Assembly: GCA_002239025.1 (NCBI GenBank)
Contig: MPNM01000022.1
Span: 1 to 47,421 of the forward strand
Reading direction: 5' to 3'
DNA from: Chloroflexi bacterium bin125
GTDB lineage: Bacteria > Chloroflexota > Dehalococcoidia > Bin125
Length of the DNA: 47,421 bases
Part shown: one piece after another, positions 40,843-47,421 of the stretch
Layout: every line of letters starts with the position of its first letter
Numbering within the stretch: position 1 is the stretch's first letter
The notes under the pieces: model-generated
What the model was told of the DNA's origin: nothing
What the model saw: the letters and a program-made list of their open reading frames with translations, nothing else
Databases searched by the model: none
Made by a program: the position numbers and the translations under genes

Positions 40843-41308
40843 GATGAATTCCCCAAAAGTGGAGCGCGACCACGTAGAGTCGCGCTCCGTGAACTGGATG
40901 GGATTCTTGGACGGTCGTGCTTATGCACCTCGCCCGCCCAAGCCAGAGAGCCTGAGCGGGCTGGGTTGACTGACTTCGGGCACTGTTCTTCCGGCATTCT
41001 TGTGTGCCCCCCCCCCAAGTGTTCAAGACGATGATCCATGCGAGAGAACCGATGCCGCACACGAGGCCAGGCAGCGCCAACAATGCTCTCCTCTTGCTGT
41101 AGTGGACCGTCAGAGCGGGCCCGATGAAGAACAGCGAGAGGAACATCAGGCCGGAACCGATCGTGACGACTGTCACCAACCCGAGGACGCATAGCGCAAG
41201 GCCAACTGCCAATAGGGCGCCTCCGACACGCGGACGTGTGATGCCAAAGGTCGACATCACGGTGCGGAGATTCGGCTTGCTCTTGCGGGTTGGATTCGGC
41301 GGTGTCAC
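40826..41308 (-). CDS. Membrane protein interrupted by a G10 tract
   Basis: The GTG at 41308 follows AAAGGAG. Three to four hydrophobic helices occupy residues ~28-100 (GGALLAVGLALCVLGLVTVV, LMFLSLFFIGPALTV, LPGLVCGIGSLAWIIVLN). Just after the last helix a run of ten G (41007-41016 on the opposite strand as C10) encodes Gly. Beyond it the 60 residues look unlike protein (many Ser/Gln/Arg/His). The alternative frame after the run stops after about 25 residues. The true end may therefore be shorter, or the tract may switch frame. Confidence 0.55.
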   Translation of the reverse strand: MTPPNPTRKSKPNLRTVMSTFGITRPRVGGALLAVGLALCVLGLVTVVTIGSGLMFLSLFFIGPALTVHYSKRRALLALPGLVCGIGSLAWIIVLNTWGGGTQECRKNSARSQSTQPAQALWLGRARCISTTVQESHPVHGARLYVVALHFWGIHHVRAS

Positions 41309-41597
41309 GAGTTGGCTCCTTTCTTTGGCTGACCATCCGTCACTCTCTGAAGCGCAGGCCTGAATCGAAATCGTCGCGCAGTTGCCTCCTCAATCACGAA
41401 GATGAGCGCCCCGAGGCGCATTCTGACACCAACCCGAACCAGTAGTGGTTTGTAACCTTGTTGCTGAAGTTGCAGGCAAAGCCTCCACCAGCCTCAAACC
41501 AAACCATCAACTTGGTCCTTGCACGCGGATCCGGAAGAACCGGGAGGTGTTCATGGAAGTTCGCATGGTTCCATGCTTTGCTCTGGCGGCGATCGAC

Positions 41598-41870
41598 TCA
41601 GATCCAATGTGAAATCGCAGGCAGCGGAGGGCGCGGCGCTGCTCCTGTTGACCCCATTGGAGGAGCGGGCCGTGAGGACGATAGCGGACAAACCGTCGCA
41701 ACGGTTCCTCGGGCTCTCCTCTTCAACGGCATCAGCGCGAGCCGCCCCGAGGTCACAAGAATCAACACGACCGCCACAAGCGTGGCGGTCGCCAGTGAGA
41801 TTCCGGGGATGATGCGTCTTTGCTGCTGCGTCGCGTGCTTGTGGATGAGGGTGGCGTGTCGGAACGTCAT
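41598..41870 (-). CDS. Probable small single-pass membrane protein
   Basis: ATG 41870 has a strong GGAGGAA site upstream. The 90-aa product starts with a basic/His-rich segment, then one transmembrane helix (ISLATATLVAVVLILVTSG), then an Arg/Pro-rich tail. The tail is low complexity, so the real stop or frame may differ. The interval 41309-41597 has no gene. Confidence 0.45.
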   Translation of the reverse strand: MTFRHATLIHKHATQQQRRIIPGISLATATLVAVVLILVTSGRLALMPLKRRARGTVATVCPLSSSRPAPPMGSTGAAPRPPLPAISHWI

Positions 41871-41997
41871 GGCGTTCCTCCTCTCTGTTGCCTCCTCGGT
41901 CTTGCCGACACCATAAGCTCCTGAACATGGTCATACAGCGATCACCAGCATTGATACGCCAGACCGTATGTTTCGTCAGGGCCATGATGGCAGCGAC

Positions 41998-42348
41998 ATG
42001 ACCATCACACCGTCCGATCAGCGAGCCGAGTGGCGCGAACGGATCGCCGCCATCGTCGACGCCCGGGGCGTGGAACCCGAGTTCAACGACGATCTACACG
42101 AGCTCTCCGACACGACCGATGTCCTGCTCTGCCGCCTTTGGGGGGCGGCCTCGCCTGGCTCACGGGTCCGACTGGATCTGCGGGTAACCGTGCTCAAGTT
42201 GCAGGCGTCGCCGGATCCTGCGCCACGCGAGGCCGCCCGGATCGGGCCGCCGAGGCGTTGGTCAGACTGTGCCGGACCACGGTACCCGGGCTCAGGTTCA
42301 GTGGCGACCGGCGCAAACGCGGTACGATTCCCGCATGCACCGGTCTAA
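41998..42348 (+). CDS. Hypothetical protein, possibly frameshifted
   Basis: From ATG 41998 the first ~75 residues are protein-like (DQRAEWRERIAAIVDARGVE, FNDDLHELSDTTDVLLCRLW). The last third becomes Pro/Arg/Gly-rich, while another frame over ~42230-42340 reads RAAEALVRLCRTTVPG, so an indel is suspected. No family recognised; the ribosome site is weak. Confidence 0.4.
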   Translation: MTITPSDQRAEWRERIAAIVDARGVEPEFNDDLHELSDTTDVLLCRLWGAASPGSRVRLDLRVTVLKLQASPDPAPREAARIGPPRRWSDCAGPRYPGSGSVATGANAVRFPHAPV

Positions 42349-42622
42349 CTCCTTCGTCGAAGGCGGCGACAGCAGGGCGCCGTCGCCCGTGCTCTGGGGC
42401 GGTTGGTTCACGCTCTGCGCAGTGCTCGCCTACGTGCTCTCGGAACTACTAGCCGATCAGCCGGCCGTCCGCTTCGTCATCTTCGCCGGGATGACGATGG
42501 CCTCCGTCTGCCTCAGCATCGTGCTTATCAACCTGTGCGCCCGAGCCAGAGTCTGGCTGGCGCGGCGACGTGGCGCGGACGGGAACGACCAGGAACAAAT
42601 GCCGCCCGACCACCCGTCCTAG
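42335..42622 (+). CDS. Small two-helix membrane protein
   Basis: The 95-aa product has two hydrophobic helices (GGWFTLCAVLAYVLSELL and FVIFAGMTMASVCLSIVLIN), each bounded by charged residues, and a basic C-terminus (ARARVWLARRRGADG). Its start overlaps the end of the previous frame. No family is recognised. Confidence 0.5.
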   Translation: MHRSNSFVEGGDSRAPSPVLWGGWFTLCAVLAYVLSELLADQPAVRFVIFAGMTMASVCLSIVLINLCARARVWLARRRGADGNDQEQMPPDHPS

Positions 42623-43192
42623 TTGGCGGTCGCCCGGTGATGCGATCCCGGCGACCTCGTTGTAGTCCGTTGCTGACACTAACAACACCTCAGCAACCGT
42701 CGGATCAAGCCACGCGCGAGGGACCGCAAGTTCGGATTCTCCCGGCCCGACGTCCCGCATCCGCCGAGAGCAGCTCCGCTCGGCGAGCCTCGAACTCGCG
42801 TTGCATCTGTCGCTCCAGGCTCACGCCCCGCCCCCAGCGCCCCAGGGTCAGGAGCCGAAGCGCCCAGTCCAGCGCTCGGCCCAGAGGCGCTCTCGCCGCA
42901 GATTGCGCAGCCGGTCTTGACGCAGCAGCACGCTTTCGCGGCGTGTTGCGAACGAACGACTGGAATCAACAACCACCCAGATTCCATTAGCGATTTCATG
43001 TAAGCGCATGCTTGAGGAATGTGGACCGCTGGGCGATGCTTGGCTCCGAAGGAGTAACCGGCTCGCCGGTTCCCTTCTTTAGAAGCTCGAAGAACACACG
43101 TTCATAGACGAATGGCGGAACAACGTACGCCGCCGATGGCCGGCCCGTGGAATGCGTCTGAGATACTGACACCAGACAACGAGGGGGCCGCG
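42623..43192. other. Gene-poor interval with a coding-like relic
   Basis: A minus-strand frame at ~42712-42950 has a protein-like core (LGRWGRGVSLERQMQREFEA) but no start codon and an unlikely tail; it may be the remains of a gene. The rest shows nothing. A promoter for the DUF262 gene is expected near its right end. Confidence 0.4.
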
Positions 43193-45175
43193 ATGAGAGT
43201 TTCAACCATCCTTGATCACATTGATAGCGGCGATATGGCGCTGCCTAAATTCCAGCGCGGCTACGTCTGGAATCGCGATCAAGTTCGCGGCCTAATGGAC
43301 TCCATGTACCGCGGACACCCCGTAGGCAGTTTGCTCGTTTGGGTTACGCAGGCTGAGGGCGCCGACCATCGCGGTTCAAATGAACTCGCTCCTGGAGTCG
43401 TTCGCTTGTTACTCGACGGCCAGCAACGAATCACGTCGCTCTATGGGATCATTCGAGGCAAGCCGCCCGAGTTCTTTGACGGCAATGCTCGTGCCTTCAG
43501 CGACCTGTACTTCAACATCGAGTCTGAAGAGTTCCGCTTCTACCAGGCGCAGCGCATGAAGGGCGATCCATTCTGGATTGAAGTGTCCGCCCTTCTGCGA
43601 CAGGGGAACGCAGGCATCGGTCAGCACATTCGTCGTTTGTCTCAGGCTCAAGAGGTCGGCGAAAGATTAGGAGAGTACATCGGTCGGCTGAACAAGGTAC
43701 TTGGAGTCCGAGACACCGACTTGCATGTCGAGGAAGTCACCGGGGCCGACAAGACCGTCGACGTCGTGGTCGACATCTTCAATCGGGTCAACAGCGGCGG
43801 CACCAAGCTCTCCCAGGGCGACCTGGCCCTGGCCAAGATCTGCGGCTCATGGCCCGAGGGACGCGAGCGAATGCAAGAGAGTCTCGCAAAGTGGCGGCAA
43901 AGCGGTTACCACTTCTCCCTCGACTGGCTGTTGCGAGTGCTCAACGGGATTGTCACCGGTGAGGCCCGATTCATTCATCTTCACGACCGCTCGACCGTGG
44001 AGATCAAAGACGGACTCGCCCGCGCTGAACGAGCCATCGATGCTTCCCTCAATCTGATTTCGGGACGATTCGGTCTTGACCACGACCGGGTGCTGTTCGG
44101 CCGCTACGCCCTGCCGGTGATGGCGCGCTACATCGATCGCCGGGGCGGCCATCTTTCAGGTGCCAAGGAACGTGATCGGCTCCTGTATTGGTACTTCCAG
44201 AGCGGCATGTGGGGCCGATTCTCGGGGTCTACCGAGTCCACGCTGAACGTCGACTTCGAGGCGACCGAGGAACTGGACGGCGCGATCGACCGACTGTTGG
44301 AGCAGTTGCGACTCTGGCACGGAAGCCTGCAAGTCGAGCCGGCCCATTTCCGTGGCTGGAGTTTGGGCGCCCGCTTCTATCCAGTCCTGTACGCGCTCAC
44401 TCGGGTCGGAGAGGCTCAGGACTGGGGTACCGGGTTGCCGCTCAAGCGCAGCCTCTTGGGCAAGATGAACTCGCTCGAAGTGCACCACATCTTTCCCAAG
44501 TCCTTGCTCTACGAGCACGGGTACAAGAGACCCGAAGTCAACGCGATCGCCAACTTCTGTTATCTGACGAAGGACACCAACCTCAGGATCAGCGCGCGAC
44601 CGCCCTCCGAGTACTTCGCGGAGATTGAACAACGCTTGCCGGGGTCGCTCGAGTCTCAGTGGATCCCTTTGGATCGAGAGCTGTGGCAGACGGAGAACTA
44701 CCCGCAGTTCCTGGAGGTCCGCCAGCGGCTGCTTGCTGAAGCGGCCAACGCATTGCTGGATGAACTGCTCCAAGGAACTGCGGATATCGCGGCTCCCCTG
44801 GCCGCCGAGATCCTCAGTGAAGAACCACCGGAGGCATTGAAGGACGTGCCTGGTGGCATTGGCGCCGACGAGGAGGAGAAACTGTTGCAGGAGATCAACG
44901 AGTGGCTCCAAGAGCGGGGCCTACCGCAAGGTGAGGTCGAACTGGAGCTATCGGATCTTGACTCTGGCACGCCCCTTGCCATTCTTGATCTCGCCTGGCC
45001 GAACGGACTGCAGGAAGGTCTCAGCCAACCGGTTGCACTCTTGTTGGACGAACCACAGGAGACGCTGCAGATCGCCAACGATTGTGGATTCAGGCACTTC
45101 ACCGAAGTCGCGATGTTCAAGCGGTACGCAGAGACGGAGATTCTTTCGCTTGCGGCAGCATCAGACCTTGATTGA
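43193..45175 (+). CDS. GmrSD-like DUF262/HNH defence nuclease
   Basis: ATG 43193 (GAGGGGG upstream, and the typical family start VSTILDHIDSGDMALPKFQR) is preferred over an ATG at 43112 without a ribosome site, giving 660 aa. DUF262 signatures are FQRGYVWNRDQVRGL (~21-35) and LLLDGQQRITSL (~72-83; the DGQQR motif). An HNH-type segment at ~427-475 reads LEVHHIFPKSLL ... NAIANFCYLTKDTN, with the His pair and closing Asn. The acidic C-terminal ~150 residues are helical. Relatives of this architecture (GmrS/GmrD, BrxU) use NTP-stimulated cleavage against modified phage DNA. Whether this one recognises modified DNA is inference. It is transcribed alone beside an antitoxin-like gene and IS fragments, a defence-island-like setting. 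Confidence 0.85.
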   Translation: MRVSTILDHIDSGDMALPKFQRGYVWNRDQVRGLMDSMYRGHPVGSLLVWVTQAEGADHRGSNELAPGVVRLLLDGQQRITSLYGIIRGKPPEFFDGNARAFSDLYFNIESEEFRFYQAQRMKGDPFWIEVSALLRQGNAGIGQHIRRLSQAQEVGERLGEYIGRLNKVLGVRDTDLHVEEVTGADKTVDVVVDIFNRVNSGGTKLSQGDLALAKICGSWPEGRERMQESLAKWRQSGYHFSLDWLLRVLNGIVTGEARFIHLHDRSTVEIKDGLARAERAIDASLNLISGRFGLDHDRVLFGRYALPVMARYIDRRGGHLSGAKERDRLLYWYFQSGMWGRFSGSTESTLNVDFEATEELDGAIDRLLEQLRLWHGSLQVEPAHFRGWSLGARFYPVLYALTRVGEAQDWGTGLPLKRSLLGKMNSLEVHHIFPKSLLYEHGYKRPEVNAIANFCYLTKDTNLRISARPPSEYFAEIEQRLPGSLESQWIPLDRELWQTENYPQFLEVRQRLLAEAANALLDELLQGTADIAAPLAAEILSEEPPEALKDVPGGIGADEEEKLLQEINEWLQERGLPQGEVELELSDLDSGTPLAILDLAWPNGLQEGLSQPVALLLDEPQETLQIANDCGFRHFTEVAMFKRYAETEILSLAAASDLD

Positions 45176-45223
45176 CGTTCGTCGCCAAATTGTCCAGATC
45201 GACGCTCTCACTGTTGGGCGCCG

Positions 45224-45448
45224 TCAGCGATCCCACGAGGCGGGGTATTCGGCGATACCGTCATCAACTTCTTTGGCAGTCTTGATGAGCCGCTCGCGCG
45301 GGAGGTCGTTGATTGCTTGGCCGGCCGAGCGCCGCGCCCTGGCAGGCTCGTGAAGCACGATCAGATCGACTGTCCGCCCCGCCTCTAACTCCGGGCCTGC
45401 CAACTCAACCCTGCCGCCCGGCAGCACCGTCACCTCTTGCTGGACCAT
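45224..45448 (-). CDS. Antitoxin-like small protein
   Basis: From ATG 45448 the 74-aa product begins VQQEVTVLPGGRVELAGPEL, like the β-strand start of small antitoxins preceding PIN-type toxins (V-x-V-x-P-G-G-x-V-x-L-x-x-P-E-L). A helical acidic end follows (RERLIKTAKEVDDGIAEYPA). No toxin gene is visible on either side, so it is an orphan or the partner has been lost. A longer frame extends to 45547. Confidence 0.5.
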   Translation of the reverse strand: MVQQEVTVLPGGRVELAGPELEAGRTVDLIVLHEPARARRSAGQAINDLPRERLIKTAKEVDDGIAEYPASWDR

Positions 45449-45650
45449 CCGCCCAATAGCTCTGTCCTCTGAAGCTATCCTAGGCTTCGCGATCATTGAT
45501 GGAGTCTCTGATCGCCATGCCCTGCTCCAACAGCAGGGCCTGGCCAAAATCGCAGAACGCCTCGGCCTCCAATCACGCCCTGCCTCTTAGGTGCCTTGTC
45601 TGCTCTGTGCGTGATTGCGAATGATGAGGTTCCTCATCGATCCTCTTGCT

Positions 45651-46202
45651 CTAGTCGACCAATCCATCCGAACAAACGATTCCAATGACTGCTGGCTCGA
45701 CAGCGTCTGATCTTCCTGAGCCGTCCAACGCAGAGAGCCGGTAGGTCTCGCGCATTGCCTCCAATCTTGCGAGCAGCGCACGCCCTTGAGGCTGTATCGC
45801 GTAGACCTCGCCGAGCGCCGCCTCCACTCGAGCAGGCTGCAGTCCGCCAAAGATCTGTCGAAGATCATCGATCCGCCGTACTGCGATGGGGTCTCCCTGC
45901 ACCTCTTCCCTAGCGAGGGTGAGATGCCTTGAAACGAACCGACGCGCCCTCGTGTTGCGCGGTCGCCTCGCCCTTCCGAGCCGCTGCCCAAGCTCCCTGG
46001 CGAACCTCTGGGACGCTGCTCCTACGCGGTCGTTCGTGCCAGGTGGCAGGGGTTCGGCCGGCGTATCCACTTCACATGCGGCGTGAGCGATGTACTGTGC
46101 GGGGCTGATTGGGCGAGCCTGAAGATCGTCGCCGACTGCGTAACAACTGTTGACCTCACCGGAGCCGAGCAGCTCTAGCGTCTCGCCGGCCACGCTGGGC
46201 AC
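45651..46202 (-). CDS. Hypothetical protein, probably N-terminally truncated by an IS fragment
   Basis: The frame ends at 45651 with EPAVIGIVCSDGLVD. The 110-160 region is helical and protein-like (RRIDDLRQIFGGLQPARVEA, QGRALLARLEAMRETYRLSA), and the Arg-rich region before it is plausible. The first residues (MPSVAGETLELL) overlap the decayed transposase at 46189-46666 on the other strand, so the original gene probably extended further and was cut by the insertion. I recognise no family. Confidence 0.45.
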   Translation of the reverse strand: MPSVAGETLELLGSGEVNSCYAVGDDLQARPISPAQYIAHAACEVDTPAEPLPPGTNDRVGAASQRFARELGQRLGRARRPRNTRARRFVSRHLTLAREEVQGDPIAVRRIDDLRQIFGGLQPARVEAALGEVYAIQPQGRALLARLEAMRETYRLSALDGSGRSDAVEPAVIGIVCSDGLVD

Positions 46203-46666
46203 CGACCGGGCCTACGACACGCGCGACTTCGTCTGGGACCTGCGCGGCCTTGGGGGTGACTCCCCATGTCGCCCAGAACGAGCGCGGTCGGCGCAGCGCG
46301 ATCGAACGTCGCACGACCCGGCATCCGGGCTACACGCAGAGTCAGCGTCGGCGCAAGATCGTCGAAGAGGTGTTCGGCTGGATCAAGACGGTCGGGGCCG
46401 GCGGCAAACTACGCTACTTGGGCAGGGCCCGCAACAAGCTCTGGTTCGAACTGACCGCCGCGGCCTACAACCTCACCCGCCTCACCAACCTCAAGGCAGC
46501 CGCCGCGTACCTGAAACACGTCGGCGCGGCCTCAGGCGTCGGAACTGCGGTCTCGATCCCGCCCTCTCACCTTCAGGACCTCCAGTCGAACGCTGCTCAG
46601 CCTGCGCTCACTCATCGAAGATGGCCAGGTCTGGCGCCTATCATCCGTAGTTCAGCAGCCTGCTAG
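46189..46666 (+). pseudogene. IS5-family transposase fragment, frameshifted
   Basis: The 3' part of a DDE transposase: GTDRAYDTRDFVWDLRGLG, then, after one extra G in a GGGGG run (~46250), VTPHVAQNERGRRSAIERRT, RHPGYTQSQRRRKIVEEVFG with WIKTVGAGGKLRYLG, and the family end IRSSAAC. The catalytic Glu is in EEVFGW. The N-terminal half with the first two Asp is absent. An immobile relic. Confidence 0.8.
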
Positions 46667-47211
46667 TCATCGGGACACGCAGAGAGCGGAGTGACTTGCC
46701 TGACTTCCCAGCGCTCCTCTTCTTGACCGCCGCCTATGACGAGTCGGACGTCGACGAGGAAGGCTACGGTTACGCAGTTTGACTCAGGCTTTGGATCCGG
46801 CCCAATATAGAGCAGGATTACTCGGTGTCCTTGCGCCCCATAGCGATCAAAGTCCTCGAAAGCCAGGGGCCACGACATCTCATCGATCAGATCAATAATC
46901 TCACCCGGCAGCCCTCCGTCACCGGGCACACCATGCGGATTCAACGGCAGGTCGTGCCTCAGCTCAATGAGCGGATGATCTCCATCCCAATCTCTCTCAA
47001 CGTGCTCCCAAGTCCAGCCGTAACCTGTCGGCATTTCCACCGATCCACTCAGTGCCGTCGCAATCTGTTGAATGGAGCCGTTCAACACGATGTCATCAGG
47101 GTGAGGCAGTGTTTTCCAGAGGTCGCGCACTTCCGTCTCGTCTGAACAGCCAGCCAGTATCCCACCAATCAGGAATAGGGCGAGCGTTGCCAAACTCACA
47201 ATGCTCCCCAT
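46663..47211 (-). CDS. Small lipoprotein
   Basis: ATG 47211 has GGAG 7 nt upstream; an in-frame ATG two codons earlier is less well placed. The 182-aa product has a signal with lipobox LAGC (GSIVSLATLALFLIGGILAGC spans it). The mature part is acidic and α/β (PTGYGWTWEHVERDW, EIIDLIDEMSWPLAFEDFDR, RVILLYIGPDPKPESN) with a Cys near the end. No family is recognised. It lies between two IS5 fragments. Confidence 0.7.
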   Translation of the reverse strand: MGSIVSLATLALFLIGGILAGCSDETEVRDLWKTLPHPDDIVLNGSIQQIATALSGSVEMPTGYGWTWEHVERDWDGDHPLIELRHDLPLNPHGVPGDGGLPGEIIDLIDEMSWPLAFEDFDRYGAQGHRVILLYIGPDPKPESNCVTVAFLVDVRLVIGGGQEEERWEVRQVTPLSACPDD

Positions 47212-47297
47212 AGTCATCTCCCATACACGCAATCTGGCACGCGAGAGCGCACCCTCCGATTGCCAGAATCACGCCTAACAATGTGGTCCAATACCTA

Positions 47298-47421
47298 GGG
47301 CCTGTTCACATCGATGGCAGCAGATCGTAGATCAGCGCCAGGTAGATTCCGCTGAGGAAGATCACGTCGAGTTTGTCATAGCGGGTGGCGATTCGTCGGA
47401 AGCGCTTGAGCCGTCCGAAGA
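47298..47421 (-). CDS. IS5-family transposase C-terminus, cut by window edge, with IS end
   Basis: On the minus strand the frame entering from the right edge reads FGRLKRFRRIATRYDKLDVI then IFLSGIYLALIYDLLPSM and stops at 47306, the standard end of DDE_Tnp IS5-type transposases (KRFRRIATRYDK). Immediately outside, GGGCCTGTTCACA (47298-47310) looks like the IS terminal inverted repeat, with CTA just before it as a possible target duplication. Confidence 0.8.

Noticed and set aside
41440-41520. A fourth copy of the R-repeat hairpins around GCAGGCAAAGCCT
   Set aside because: Only a short GGC-AAA-GCC stem and nearby CAAACC match; the first hairpin and the flanks are absent.
42690-42760. tRNA gene suggested by a GTTCGGATTC T-loop-like sequence
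   Set aside because: The bases on both sides do not form a T stem, and no anticodon arm or acceptor stem could be paired.
45587-45991. A 134-codon minus-strand frame overlapping the 45651-46202 gene
   Set aside because: Composition is Ser/Arg/Gln-rich with no ribosome site, while the other frame has well-formed helices.
47096-47281. A 61-aa Cys-rich secreted peptide on the minus strand
   Set aside because: It overlaps the lipoprotein start in another frame; the lipoprotein has a better ribosome site and a true lipobox.

Overview
The window is GC-rich bacterial DNA with short intergenic gaps, AGGAG/GAAAGGA-type ribosome binding sites and frequent GTG/TTG starts. Its gene content is large secreted Ig-like, fibronectin-type and RCC1-propeller proteins, a DUF262/HNH defence gene, an Mrr-like nuclease and many decayed repeats. 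This suits an environmental, metagenome-derived lineage. Chloroflexota or a similar deep Gram-positive-like phylum is my best guess, but no ribosomal or marker gene is present to prove it.

Layout. (1) 1-5159 (+): the 3' part of a giant secreted adhesin-like protein (Calx-beta, GLUG, eight Ig-like repeats, C-terminal EF-hand), ended by a strong bidirectional terminator. (2) 5368-16829 (-): one long colinear DNA-metabolism cluster read right to left. In transcription order it encodes a membrane-anchored primase-like zinc protein, a 149-aa unknown, a short CHC2/TOPRIM primase, a Rad52-type annealing protein, a PD-(D/E)XK Fe-S exonuclease, SSB, RadC, several small unknown or Cys-rich proteins, an adenine-type methyltransferase and an SNF2-type helicase. 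Stop/start overlaps (ATGA) alternate with GC-rich hairpins between genes. It looks like the replication/recombination module of an integrative element or plasmid. (3) 16.8-23.3 kb: an unusual repeat zone with a dispersed structured repeat (R1, R2), helically phased iteron arrays next to small HTH genes, and relics of small genes. (4) 23.5-28.4 kb: lipoprotein and fibronectin-type surface proteins. (5) 28.6-31.5 kb: a second, decaying copy of the promoter-proximal end of the cluster in (2), fused at its left end to a beheaded aldo/keto reductase and followed by repeat R3. (6) 31.6-37.5 kb: HU-like and winged-helix DNA-binding proteins, DUF429, Mrr-like nuclease and a second fibronectin-type secreted protein. 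(7) 37.7-42.6 kb: another iteron array, an RCC1 propeller protein and a cluster of small membrane proteins, one carrying a G10 tract. (8) 43.2-47.4 kb: a GmrSD-like defence gene, an antitoxin-like small gene, two IS5-family fragments and a lipoprotein.

How the parts relate. The cluster in (2) would supply priming, strand annealing, end resection, ssDNA protection, unwinding and modification to one replicon. Its first gene, the second gene and the primase N-terminus recur at 29.2-30.5 kb, with an upstream ~600-bp repeat conserved at both places, so a segment of the element has been duplicated and is now eroding. The most novel signals are two. One is a family of phased TGCAATC arrays, apparently replaced by GGGGCA in one copy, which shares a constant GTGTACAGGAAT box and sits upstream of HTH genes. 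The other is a three-copy repeat whose two consecutive hairpins are conserved although their sequences differ.
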